DNA from: Lithodes maja
Taxonomy: Eukaryota > Arthropoda > Malacostraca > Decapoda > Lithodidae
DNA: 64,000 nt
Assembly: GCA_037953745.1 (NCBI GenBank)
Contig: JBAKBP010004441.1
Coordinates: forward strand, 1-64,000
Reading direction: 5' to 3'
A program made the position numbers and the translations under genes. The notes beneath the pieces were generated by a model. That model saw only the letters and a list, made by a program, of their open reading frames with translations, was not told the origin of the DNA and did no database searches. This document shows positions 11,069-21,425 of the stretch, one piece after another; the stretch's first letter is position 1; each line of letters begins with the position of its first letter.

Positions 11069-11544
11069 GGGTGATTATAAAGTCCTATATATTTCAGTGA
11101 TATCGTTACTAAATATTTTGTATTGCCAGTAATCTGAAACAATGCTAAGAATAGAACAACAGCCATTGTTTGTGCTCGTGTGAGTGGATTGTCGTATGAA
11201 CAGGTGTGGGCAACTTTCACCCATAAATTCAGAAAGTCAGGCCCCACCAGGCTAGCTATCAAGAACCTGGTCAACAAATTCAAGCGAACTGGTAATTTTG
11301 CAGATGAAGAACGTCCTGGGAGGCCGACCATAATGCCAGAAACCGTGCAAAATGTAAAAGATGCGATCACACATAGCCGTTCCGCATCTACCAGGAGACT
11401 TAATAGGGAACTTGTTATTCCACAATCCACTGTGTGGAACAAACAATGGCTCTTTGTTCTTCTATTGTTAGCATTGTTTCACATTACCTGCAATAACAAA
11501 TATTTATTAACGATATCATTGAAATGTATAGTGACTTTATAATC

Positions 11545-11550
<6 letters not shown>
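11065..11550 (+). mobile_element. Mariner/Tc1-like element, internally deleted
   Basis: About 485 bp with terminal inverted repeats of about 115 bp. The left end is AGGGTGATTATAAAGTC and the right end GACTTTATAATCACCCT. The arms also share AACAATGCTAA and GCCATTGTTTGT. Both sides abut TA tracts, consistent with TA target choice. It is too short for a full transposase of about 340 residues. Confidence 0.8.
11180..11542 (+). pseudogene. Transposase N-terminal helix-turn-helix remnant
   Basis: About 90 residues resemble the paired helix-turn-helix DNA-binding start of mariner-like transposases: FRKSGPTRLAIKNLVNKFKR, GNFADEERPGRPT, then STRRLNRELVIPQSTVW. After this the frame runs directly into the right inverted repeat, so the DDE catalytic domain is missing. 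The element would depend on a relative for movement. Exact family is uncertain. Confidence 0.65.
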
Positions 11551-11597
<47 letters not shown>

Positions 11598-11622
11598 TGT
11601 ATATAAATATATATATATATAT

Positions 11623-13441
11623 TGTGACGCACCCAGTGCGTGGCAACGCAACCTGATTGTACTCCTTGGTACTCCACTGTACCGCCACTGTGCGGTACCT
11701 CTGTACCGCTGTACCGTGCTGGCTGCCTATATTGAGTGTGACAACGTATAACTATGTTCTTTGTATCTCTGCAAAGGTCTCGTCATGTGCTAACCAGTGG
11801 TGGGTTTTGTTTTAAGCCATGTCGAGACCTTCCATTTAATATGTAGTATCAATAGAGAAGTTGATAGATAAGACAATGGGAGTTCAGAGAGAGAGAGTGA
11901 GTTAGTTTTCGGAGCGAGAGGGTAGCAATGCGCCACGCTGCCGGGGGGGTGGTTGCCAGACGTATGGACCGGTTGGCAGCCTTGCGCTTATAGCTGGGCG
12001 CGACAGGGTTGGTAGTCCATTGCCGCCTGCCTATGCTGCCTGGGCTGCCCATGTTGTCGTACTGCACATTGCCTGGAGGCTCGCTGTGTGTTCCATGATC
12101 AGGTTGCCTAGAACCTTTGAGATTCTAACATCCCTTGCCCTCTCTCCCAACTTCTCACGGTTGCACTCTTTCTCTCTGACGACATTACTCTCATTTCATT
12201 CTTCTCTCTATTTAAATGCATAACCTTCCCTTGAGGTCCTAAAGGAGTTTCAGCACTCACCTCTCGTATTACTCTTAGGACAAGCATATATTTACATGTA
12301 TTAGATTTAAGGGGTTAATGTGAACAGCGATCTTCTTGATGAGGATAGTTGGTGAACGTTCTACATGTTCACGAGTTATATGCCCAGCTCATCATCCAAT
12401 TTGTGACTAGACTAGTGCCATGTGTAAGAGCCCGACCATGCCCGGGAGTTGTCTGTAGAGGGGCGAGGACTTAGCCTTGATTTGCCTACCGAGCCAGGAG
12501 CGAGTGTAGTACCAGAGACTACAGCTCGCTCGTAGTGCCGGTATAGTAGAGTAACGTAATTTATCTGTCCTTGTGTTCTCTGCAGTCTTTTCCTGGGTTC
12601 TCGCTTTCGGTGCTGGGACTCGTTGTTCCTGTGACTTGGCCTGCTAGCTAGAACACATGGGGATGATGAGTGGGTTATATCTTTATTTTACTATGCATTG
12701 CAGCTCTCTTTAAGTTTATGTATGTAACACTTTACAATACACATTACTCACACACAAGACAACACTATTAATACTTTCATGTATCAATTAACTGCACTGT
12801 CGTTTTGCTGCTGTGTCCGGAGTTCTGTTGCGTAGGGCGCATACGGACTCAGAGGGGAGACAGAGTGAGAGAAGCGAAGTAGCCTATGCGGTAGTAGGCT
12901 ACCGGCGCAGTACTGTTGCCTGCAACCTTTTAGTTATTCCAAGTATAGATTCATTATTATAATAAGTGACTACTATTTATGTTCCTTCCATGTGTATTAT
13001 TAGGTATCTACTGGATCATGAACATCTTGTATGCTACATGCTAGTGCATGTTAGTAGGGGACAGTTATTCTAGTGCACGCGCTTTCAAGTAGGCGTGTAC
13101 ATTTGTCATTTAGCATTTCACTGTCATACCTTTAGCCTGCTTCTATTCTACATTATTAGAGGCTTAATATTAACGTAGTTTCTTGAGTATTGCATTTCTT
13201 TAGTAATAACATAACCTATAAATGTCTGAGGGAGTTTAGCCTCATAGCCTACCCCTGTTGTACACTTTCGCCGAGTTAAGGTACCTCGTTACCGTAGACG
13301 ATAACTCTGTAGGGCGTTGGTGCTTTTGTTGTCTGGAGCATATAGTATTTGGGACTGGAATCGAGCGTGTCGTTGTCACATAAGCCATTTCTGTCCTACG
13401 ATCAAGAATCCCGAATATGTATTGCCGATCCAGCCGTAACA
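11623..13441 (+). repeat. Solo-LTR-like segment (1819 bp) in a TA tract
   Basis: It starts TGTGACGC and ends CGTAACA, the same termini as the Gypsy-type LTR in this window (TGTGA...CGTAACA). ATAT stands on both sides, but in a TA tract this is weak proof of a target duplication. No coding frame is convincing. There are no flanking gag or pol parts, so a recombined solo LTR is the best reading. Confidence 0.6.
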
Positions 13442-13469
13442 ATATATACATACAATATATATATATATA

Positions 13470-13525
<56 letters not shown>
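13442..13525. repeat. (TA)n microsatellite
   Basis: A long TA run directly right of the solo-LTR-like segment. The frames of Ile/Tyr repeats here are not genes. Confidence 0.9.
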
Positions 13526-13528
<3 letters not shown>

Positions 13529-13659
13529 GTGTAGCAAAACTCAATTATCGTGTAGATACAATTGTTTTATTAAAGTTCAATAATATATATCAGCACAAGC
13601 TTTCATTAGGGAACAATAACAATATCATAAAGTCAAATAGGAATTCCAACATTGGCGGC

Positions 13660-14012
13660 CCAATTTCTGCCTCTATCTCTCCATCACAATCTTCCACAAG
13701 ACCTTCCACAAGACTATCAACTATTCTTCAACAATACACAACTTAACCCTTCATCTTCTCTCAACATTCTAGGTGTATCTTTTACATCTAACCTCTCTTG
13801 GAAAGATCATATTTCCACTCTTGCTAAAACAGCTTCCCAAAATGTATGTGTGCTTAACCATCTTCGTGGGTTCTTCACCCCCGCACAGCTTCTTGCTCTG
13901 TATCAGAGCACAGTGCACCCCTGTATTGAGTATTGTTCGCATGTTTGGGGAGGCTCCACCCACACCGCACTTCTCGAACGAGTAGAATCAAAAGCATTTC
14001 GCCTTATACTGT
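13660..14012 (+). pseudogene. LINE RT C-terminal fragment (LINE 2 type)
   Basis: The plus strand reads NILGVSFTSNLSWKDHISTL, LNHLRGFFTPAQLLALYQS and HPCIEYCSHVWGGSTHTALL. It closely matches the C-terminal half of the LINE at 34750-37110. It is a short fragment truncated at both ends. Confidence 0.75.
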
Positions 14013-14182
14013 ATATACTATATATTGGAAAGCAATTTATATCCTAAATTCAATCTAAATATACTCTGGGTTTTTTTGTTTTTATTTTCAACTAACGGTA
14101 AATTGCAAAGTTCCCATCAAGATTTCCAACCTATTTTGAAGATTATGTAGTGAAATATGGTGCAAATTATACAAACTTGGTC

Positions 14183-14535
14183 TTAAGGGGAGATGAGTCG
14201 TTTCTCTGGTCCCCTTTCTCCCTCATGTTAAGCCCAATTTGTTTTGAGATTAAATTACTTTCGGCCCTTTAGTTTGGCGATTTTATCACCTTTTGCCTCA
14301 TTTCTTTGTCAACCTTTTATGCCATTTAGGTTTCGATCTTTTCCTGGCGAGCGAAAGCGAGCCTGAAATCTTAAGAGTAACCGGCCTTCGGCCGGGAAAT
14401 TTTTCTATCGAAAAATGTACAAATAAATCTTGAAAGGGGGTCTATTTTTGTTGTTGTTAAGCTTGATGGAGGTCTAGTGAAGAAACTAAGAAACAAAGGA
14501 ATGAATGACCATACAAACGGCTCGTCTCCCCTTAA
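14183..14535. mobile_element. TTAA-ended foldback element, family F1, subtype b
   Basis: Begins TTAAGGGG (14183) and ends CCCCTTAA (14535). The left half reads CCCCTTTCTCCCTCATGTTA and the core CTGGCGAGCGAAAGCGAGCC at about 14344. The right half carries TTTTTCTATCGAAAAATGTA, a GATGGAGGTCTAGTGAAGAA block, and GAATGAATGACCATACAAAC before the end. It is non-coding. Confidence 0.75.
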
Positions 14536-14683
14536 TGTGATGCAGAGACATGGTAGTTTCATATTTTTTCCACCAAGTATAAGAGATTCAATTTATCCTA
14601 AGCTGAAAAGAAACAGAGAATAGTTATAATTGCATACAGAGAAAAATAGGGTGTCCATGAATTTGTATTGGTTGGCTAGGGAG

Positions 14684-14900
14684 TAAAGCCGGTGTCACAC
14701 GAGAGCTTTTATAGTCAACATTCTATTATCAACATTTTTCTGGCAACATTTCTGGAATATTTTGCACTGGTATCAGAAACTAGACTGATGATAGATGGAT
14801 ATAAGTAACATGAATATTGCAAATGTTTAACTCATAAGCTGCCAGACCAGTGTTAAGGATAAATGTTGAGGGAAAAAGCGCTCGTGTGATACCTGCTTTA
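14684..14900. mobile_element. Short inverted-repeat element, TAAAGC ends
   Basis: About 217 bp with inverted ends TAAAGCCGGTGTCACACGAG on the left and the complement of TAAAGCAGGTATCACACGAG on the right. No coding frame. A clear target duplication could not be set, so the superfamily is open. Confidence 0.6.
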
Positions 14901-15009
14901 GGCATCCGAATGTACCATAAGTGGGACATAAAAGTTGGCCCAGATCCTTCCTAAACTGTGGAAAATAGTAAACTAATAACCTGAATAACCTGTCCTAATC
15001 TGTAGAGGG

Positions 15010-15222
15010 TTAACCCCTGTTGTACCCGCCACATATTTTCATTTTATTATAGTTACATTTAGACGTTTTTGTGAAGCTTAGGAAGGATATATGGAAGCTA
15101 AAAGAATTAATCGAGATAGTTTATAGCTTTTATATTAGTAGACGTCCTTCCTAAGCTGAATAAAATCGTCTAATAGTTGCCAGAATATAATGAAAAGGCC
15201 CTCGCGGTACAGAAGGGGTTAA
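15010..15222. mobile_element. TTAA-ended short element, family M2
   Basis: TTAACCCC at the left, GGGGTTAA at the right, and internal GACGTTTTTGTGAAGCTTAG with its inverted partner CTAAGCTGAATAAAATCGTC. A partial copy (14938-15013) precedes it and another copy follows at 15219, so M2 copies sit head to tail sharing TTAA. Confidence 0.7.
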
Positions 15223-15284
15223 CCGGTGTCGTATTTTGTACTCTATTCTGGCTACTATGAGACGATTGTATTCAGTTTAAAAAG

Positions 15285-17185
15285 TGTGACGCTTCTGCAT
15301 AGTAGCCACATGCGGGCATTCGCGCATGCCGGCTGCCCAGCCGTTTAGAAACCGGCTGGCGGCAGCCGGCCGGCACGCTTTTCCTTAGTATATATCCTAC
15401 GACAACGTAACTAATGTCTGGGATATTCTTATGTTGTTTCACAGCTTGTAGCTGCACTTATTCTTAACCAACGCATCTTAGTATATTTTATTCTCGATAG
15501 TTGATTGTTTCATTATAATATATAAGATGTAAGCTTAGTGAGAGTGGGAGGAGACGAGCGGGAGAGAGAGACCGGCTGGGGGTCGTTGCTTCGCACACGG
15601 AGAGTCCAGCTTAGGACGAGCCTGATGTTGCCACGTGCATTTGATTACAACGTTAGGCTTAGTTTTGACTCACGCACGGGGTAGAGGATTTTGACCCGGC
15701 AACTGTGTTGAGTGTTGCCAAGCATGGGATGTATTTTGCATGCCTAGGGTGGGGTCCAGACAGATTCAAGACTCAGAGCTCACCTCACTGTCGTACCCTC
15801 CGGACCCCCTTGATATCTATCCCTCTCAACCCCACTTAGAAACTTTCTCTCTTACTTTGTATACCTTCCTTCCACTACTTCACCAATCTATTTAATTATC
15901 CCATCCCCTTGATAGACCTTATATCTATTATTGTACTAACGACGAGCTCTCAGATAACTAGATAGGATTTTGGGCCTTATGCAGAGACGTAATTGTTAAT
16001 GAGACCTAGGAAGCTTTTTTGTTGTCTCATATTTGGTGGCTTCATGCTTGCTGGTGTGTTCTTGTGTCAGGTTAGGAGGGGCTAGACCGGAGAGGAGGTT
16101 TTTTGCGATCCTTTAAGTAAAGTCTGCTGGTGCGAGTCCTGTGGACCCGCACGACTTTACTAGGATACCCGTGGGAGTCTGGGGGCATTTTCTTGTCTGT
16201 GTCCCTGTGTGTCTAGTGTTGTGTTGTGTGAGGGCCCTTGCCTAGTCCACTCAGCACTGCGCTAGCACGTCTTGCTTTTGTTTTAGGGTCGCCAGGAGAG
16301 AGTCAGATACTTGCGATCTGAGTCTCTCAAGAGAGCACCCTTTCAATTAGAGTAATTTGGCGCACAGACTTGGGAACGTCCCTAGGCTAGAGCAGGTGGG
16401 TCAGCCCGGGTATCCGAAGCCTATATCCTTCCGGCTAGACCTCTGCCACCTGGCAGATTAACAGCTAGTGGTTTATTATATCTGTATGCTTGTTATTGTG
16501 CCACAGTTTACCGTTTTTGTGAGCATTGTGAGTCAGGGTGTGGCTTAGAGACTCTGTCCGAGCAGGCTTGCCTGACTAAGAGTGAGAAGCACACCTGTAT
16601 GTGGTTATGTTGCGAGTTTCTGCCTTTATTTAATTATACCTATGCCATTATACACTGTATGGCCTATCACTAGTATTTATTCCTGCTTATGAGTTAAGAG
16701 TTCTCTAAATCCGTAACGTACTTTCTTTGCTAAGCATCAGATCCTACAGTAGCCGCATGCAGTTTAGAAACCTGCATCTTGTCTACCTGTACGATGTTTT
16801 GAGGACTGTTTGCTTTCACCTTCTTTCACGCAGGGGTGATTAGTTGTATTAATTAACGAAACGTTAAATGTACTTTCTTCTAGTTTGTTATTAAATTGTT
16901 TCTGCAATTTAATTCCGTTATCTATCTTTTCCTTGAAGCTTTAAGTCAACTTAATTGTGTGATCTTGTATATAGCCTGCTTGACTATCAGCAGTCTATAG
17001 TGCGTGCACCCTGTAACCGAGTCATAAGATACCTCGTTGTCCAGGCAGGACTCTTGACGGTTTAGGGTGGTTTGTTGCCTGGGTTTATATATAAGGGTTG
17101 GATCTAGCGTTTTCCGTTGTTGCTTGTTGCCGCATACCTAGTCCAATAGAAAGAGCCCAGTGTTTATATATTCCAGGACGTAACA
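15285..17185 (+). repeat. Solo-LTR-like segment (1901 bp) with AAAG target duplication
   Basis: It starts TGTGACGC, ends CGTAACA and is flanked by AAAG on both sides (15281-15284 and 17186-17189). It splits an M2 element whose halves continue on each side (15219-15284 and 17186-17316). No gag or pol is present. A 4-bp duplication and TG...CA ends fit an LTR retrotransposon that lost its interior by LTR-LTR recombination. Confidence 0.72.
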
Positions 17186-17316
17186 AAAGGGCCTCCAGTA
17201 ATTAACAGGCTTTGAAATATCTCATTTAATCATTTTTTACGACCACAGATCTTTCCTAAACTTCATAAAATCGTCTAAATATAGCTAGAATAAAGTTAAA
17301 AAGACGTCACCTTTAT

Positions 17317-18106
17317 AGAAGGGGGAAGGGGCTAGTGGCTGTGGTGTTTGGTCTATCCATTCATTTATTACTTTATTTCTTAGTTTATAGAAGGGGGAAG
17401 GGGCTAGTGGCTGTGGTTTTTGGTCTATCCATTCATTTATTACTTTATTTCTTAGTTTATAGAAGGGGGAAGGGGCTAGTGGCTGTGGTTTTTGGTCTAT
17501 CCATTCATTTATTACTTTATTTCTTAGTTTATAGAAGGGGGAAGGGGCTAGTGGCTGTGGTTTTTGGTCTATCCCTTCATTTATTACTTTATTTCTTAGT
17601 TTATAGAAGGGGGAAGGGGCTAGTGGCTGTGGTTTTTGGTCTATCCATTCATGTATTACTTTATTTCTTAGTTTATAGAAGGCGGAAGGGGCTAGTGGCT
17701 GTGGTTTTTGGTCTATCCATTCATTTATTACTTTATTTCTTAGTTTATAGAAGGGGGAAGGGGCTAGTGGCTGTGGTTTTTGGTCTATCCATTAATTTAT
17801 TACTTTATTTCTTAGTTTATAGAAGGGGGAAGGGGCTAGTGGCTGTGGTTTTGGTCTATCCATTCATTTATTACTTTATTTCTTAGTTTATAGAAGGGGG
17901 AAGGGGCTAGTGGCTGTGGTTTTTGGTCTATCCATTCATTTATTACTTTATTTCTTAGTTTATAGAAGGGGGAAGGGGCTAGTGGCTCTGATTTTTGGTC
18001 TATCCATTCATTTATTACTTTATTTCTTAGTTTATAGAAGGGGGAAGGGGCTAGTGGCTGTGGTTTTTGGTCTATCCATTCATTTATTACTTTATTTCTT
18101 AGTTTC
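17317..18106. repeat. 72-bp minisatellite, about 11 units
   Basis: The unit begins GAAGGGGGAAGGGGCTAGTG and ends TTATTTCTTAGTTTATA. A 24-residue repeated frame is a by-product of 72 being divisible by 3, and one unit near 17850 lost a T and breaks it. The unit is the terminal 70 or so bases of foldback family F1, and the array runs straight into F1 interior sequence at 18107. Confidence 0.85.
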
Positions 18107-18334
18107 CTCGCTAGACTTCCATATAAAAACACTCCCTGGATAAATATATACATTTTTCGGTAGAAAAATATGCCGGCCTGGTCCTGGTTCCTCTTAAAAT
18201 TACAGGCTCGCTATTGCTCGCCAGGGAAAAATCTACACATAAAGTGCACAAAAGGTCTTAAAATGTACAACGAAATGGGGTGAAAGATGTTAAAATCCCA
18301 CACTAATGGCCTGAACGTCTTAACATCTCAAAAG
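18107..18334. mobile_element. F1 foldback interior between two minisatellites
   Basis: TTTCCTCGCTAGACTTCCAT, then CATTTTTCGGTAGAAAAATA, the core CAGGCTCGCTATTGCTCGCC and TTAAAATGTACAACGAAATG. This is the reversed F1 subtype b interior. Both of its ends have expanded into tandem arrays. Confidence 0.7.
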
Positions 18335-18672
18335 TAATGGTGCTAAGCATGAGGGAGAAGGGGTAAGAAAACTAATGGTGCTAAGCATGAGGGAGAAGGG
18401 GTAAGAAAACTGATGGTGCTAAGCATGAGGGAGAATGGGTATGAAAACTAATGGTGCTAAGCATGAGGGAGAAGGGGTAAGAAAACTAATGGTGCTAAGC
18501 ATGAGGGAGAAGGGGTAAGAAAACTAATGGTGCTAAGCATGAGGGAGAAGGGGTAAGAAAACTGATGGTGCTAAGTATGAGGGAGAAGGGGTAAGAAAAC
18601 TAATGGTGCTAAGCATGAGGGAGAAGGGGTAAGACAACTAATGGTGCTAAGTATGAGGGAGAAGGGGTAAGC
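18335..18672. repeat. 38-bp minisatellite, about 9 units
   Basis: The unit is AATGGTGCTAAGCATGAGGG followed by AGAAGGGGTAAGAAAACT. Reversed, it is the other F1 terminal block (CCCCTTCTCCCTCATGCTTA). It differs from the 72-bp array because it derives from the opposite end of the element. Confidence 0.85.
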
Positions 18673-18688
18673 AAAAACTACCTTCCCC

Positions 18689-19072
18689 TTAAGGGGGTAG
18701 TACTTGCTTTTTCTGGACCCCCTTCTCCCTCTTGTTTAGCATATTAGCTTTTAGGTTTTAAAGCGTTCGTTCTGTTAGTTTGGCGATTTTGAGACCTTTC
18801 CCCTCATTTTTTGTTATCAATATTAAGACCTTTCGTGCCCTGTAGGTGTCGATTTTTTTCCTGACGAACGAAAGCGAGCCTCTAAATTTAGAAGGCCGGA
18901 ACATTTTTGTATCGAAAAATTTAGAAATTTATCTTGAAACGTTGATTAGGTGGTGTTTTTCTAAGGTTGATGGAGGTCTAGCGAGGAAACTCAAAAATAA
19001 ATAAATATATAGACCAAAATAAATAAATAAATAAATATATAGACTATCCACCAAGTACTACTACCCACTTAA
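18689..19072. mobile_element. TTAA-ended foldback element, family F1, subtype b (full)
   Basis: TTAAGGGGGTAGTACTTGC at the left and CTACTACCCACTTAA at the right. The interior has CCCCCTTCTCCCTCTTGTTT, AAGACCTTTCGTGCC, a core CTGACGAACGAAAGCGAGCC and GATGGAGGTCTAGCGAGGAA. Confidence 0.75.
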
Positions 19073-19267
19073 GTACAGAGTTCTTCCGTGGTGGGGTCGT
19101 AGTGAAGCGCCTGGTCCGACAGCGCAGACTTCGCTTTCAACTGGGAAAAAAAAAAAAAAAAAAAAATACATGGATTAAAAAGAGCAGCATCATACAAGTT
19201 TATTTATATGGCAAATCATATATAGATATTTCTGATCTAGATTCAATATTTCATTTATATATGTTTA

Positions 19268-19340
19268 AATTCTCCCAGCCGGGATCGAACCTCCGACATT
19301 CAGAACGAGCGCCCAAGCATTGTACGACTTGTGTATGAAT
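19268..19340 (-). repeat. tRNA-headed SINE S2 (partial)
   Basis: On the minus strand a B-box GGTTCGATCCCGGCTGGGAG is present with the adjoining arm TCGTTCTGAATGTCGGA. It mirrors the copy at 19478-19600 across an (AT)n tract (19379-19454). It is not a functional tRNA: the cloverleaf is incomplete. Confidence 0.6.
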
Positions 19341-19375
19341 TGAAATATATTCTCCAAATAGGCTTTCCCTTCTCC

Positions 19376-19458
<83 letters not shown>

Positions 19459-19477
19459 AGAATAAGATTACTCTATC

Positions 19478-19600
19478 ACGCCGTGGTGTAGTGGGTTAAA
19501 AGCTTGGACACTCGTTCTGAATTTCGGAGGTTCGATCCCGGCTGGGAGTATTTAATCATTTATTAGCTCACATGTATTTGTGAGATATACTTGATTCATT
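19478..19600 (+). repeat. tRNA-headed SINE S2
   Basis: A-box-like TGGTGTAGTGGGTTAA and B-box GGTTCGATCCCGGCTGGGAG give a polymerase III promoter layout. The body has ACATGTATTTGTGAGATATA. Other members are minus-strand at 32140-32240 and 33245-33345. Confidence 0.65.
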
Positions 19601-19821
19601 ATATATATATTTATATATTTATTCATTTACTTATATTTATTGATTTATTGTATTTTATTATACTTTATTAGCATCCTCATAACCTATAGTACCTTAACCC
19701 TTTAAATGTGGGGAGTTCTATAGGGAAGAATTTGACCAGACGGGGACTTTCTCGCCATTTCCGTTCAATATAAGTCGCCCTAGCGCCAAATCCATAGCAC
19801 TGATCGAATTCAAGCAATGAA

Positions 19822-19916
19822 AAGAATGAAAATAAACACCAGGTGAGGAAGAGCACTTTATTGACAAAGTTTCGCATATAGCTTCATCAGGCCAATGTCA
19901 TACACCAAAAGATTTT
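19822..19916 (-). repeat. Penelope-like terminal arm with hammerhead-like core
   Basis: Minus strand: ATTGGCCTGATGAAGCTATA then GCGAAACTTTGTCAATAAAG. The pair CTGATGA ... GAAA matches the conserved core of hammerhead ribozymes, which are known in Penelope-like retroelements. It is an inverted copy of 21343-21425. No Penelope RT or GIY-YIG endonuclease is seen here. Confidence 0.5.
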
Positions 19917-20129
19917 TCCGGTCAACAATTTCTTTCAAGACAGAGAAGAGGGAGGAGGAGGAAAGGGGGCGGGTAAATTCATGCAGAGGTCAAGTGATTG
20001 GTGGAGTCAAAATAAATGGGCGGAGCGCTCCGTCTACTCTGTGTGTGTACTTACTCTAGTTGTACTTACTCTAGTTGTATTGCGGGAGTGAGCATGCTCG
20101 TTATTTCCCGCCTCCTACATGTGTAGGTG

Positions 20130-20507
20130 TTATATGTATCGTTGGAATGGCTGTGGATGTGTGTGTAGTCTGTATTTTAGCCAATTGGCGACATCGGAAA
20201 CGAAGGCTTAGGGTGGATCTGTATGGTACCATTCTCACTATAGACGGTACCGTCTCGCCCGAAGGCTTAGGTAGCCATCAGCTTAGGTGAACCATATGAT
20301 ACCCATCTCGCCTTGTACCATTTTTGCCAACCCCAGATGGGACGTCACAACGTCGTCCACTTATTCCAGGTACCTATTTACAGCTAGGTGAACTGAGGCT
20401 AACACATGAAAGGAGACAAGCCCAATTTGTCTCCGCCCGGCCGGGGATTGAACCCCCGACCCCTCGTGTGTGAGACGAGAGCTCTACCAACTAGGCTACG
20501 GGCTGTG
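20130..20507 (-). repeat. SINE S1 with tRNA-Val(CAC)-like head
   Basis: On the minus strand the head reads GCCCGTAGCCTAGTTGGTAG, an anticodon arm CTCGT-CTCACAC-ACGAG (anticodon CAC) and a B-box GGGTTCAATCCC. About 300 bp of body follow (AAGTGGACGACGTTGTGACG, then GGTACCATACAGATC). The copy at 46924-47296 shares the whole body. A (GT)n tract abuts the head. Confidence 0.75.
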
Positions 20508-20527
20508 TGTGTGTGTGTGTGTGTGTG

Positions 20528-20575
<48 letters not shown>

Positions 20576-20585
20576 TGTGTGTGTG
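20506..20585. repeat. (GT)n microsatellite
   Basis: About 40 GT units with a few GA interruptions; the Thr/His repeat frame on the other strand is not a gene. Confidence 0.9.
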
Positions 20586-20700
20586 AACGTATGAATATTG
20601 TAAATAGAGAAGTTTAAGCTAAATTTGTATAAAAATTGCATACAAAGTGAAATAATAATCATCATAATAAAGTTATAGAAAGCGTCACTCATCATTAATA

Positions 20701-21315
20701 TTAACCCGGCAACGGCGAGAAAGCTCATAAGAAGTTTTACTGGGCGAGGGCGGCAAAGCTCTTAAGAGGGAGGCCTAAAAAAAACATTTAAACGGCCCCA
20801 GTAGCACTAAACAATTTTTTTTTTTTTTTTTTTTTTTTCCTATATCTCATATCACTCCTCCACATCCCTTCCTTCCCCCCTTTCCCCTCCCCCTTCAATT
20901 ATCACCTATTTTCCCTGTTATTCCCTAATGCGTTGGTATATTTTTGTGCTAACATTAGCAAACTGTGTGGAGGATGTGCTCACGTCCCTAGTGAGTGTGT
21001 TACACAACCGAGAGTGTGAATGAGTAGGCTCAGTGTGGCTTGAGGCCTCGTGGTGAGAGGGGTTGCCTCAATTTGCTCCATATTTCATGAATAGGCTGCT
21101 CCATGTATATTCGCAATTTTGACCAGAAAAATTATATTTTCACTTGTTTCATTGTTGTTACAGGTTACTATCTTCATAGTGAAGGTAAAATAGGCTCATA
21201 TGAATAAGTAATAACGATATTTATCGTAAAATGACGATTATAGGCCTGAATGGAGCCTATATGCTCGCCCATGGGCATCGAGTTCAATACCCCCCCCTCG
21301 CCGTTCCCGGGTTAA
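20701..21315 (+). mobile_element. TTAA-ended element, family M3
   Basis: 615 bp, from TTAACCCGGCAACGGCGAG to the inverted CTCGCCGTTCCCGGGTTAA. A poly-T run and CCTCCC-rich part follow the left end. A reversed homologue is at 45704-46330, sharing for example ATTATCACCTATTTTCCCTG and the TTTTCACT-GTTT block. No coding frame was found. Confidence 0.75.
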
Positions 21316-21342
21316 TACAAAAAAATATAATACAAAATTAGC

Positions 21343-21425
21343 GTATGGCATTGGCCTGATGAAGCTATATACGAAATGTTGTCAATAAAGTGCTCTTCCT
21401 CACATAGTGTTTATTTTCATTGTGT
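21343..21425 (+). repeat. Penelope-like terminal arm, right copy
   Basis: The plus strand carries ATTGGCCTGATGAAGCTATA, CGAAATGTTGTCAATAAAGT and GCTCTTCCTCAC, inverted relative to 19822-19916. Between the arms lie SINE S1 and element M3. Confidence 0.5.

Noticed and set aside
17335..17886. 183-residue protein made of 24-residue repeats
   Set aside because: The 72-bp minisatellite unit is divisible by three, so a repeated frame is expected by chance; one unit has a frameshift and the unit derives from a non-coding foldback end.
17317..18672. CRISPR-like array
   Set aside because: Units are directly tandem with no unique spacers, and the genome is eukaryotic.
20430..20507. Functional tRNA-Val gene
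   Set aside because: The tRNA-like part is the head of a 370-bp SINE that recurs at 46924-47296; stems contain mismatches.
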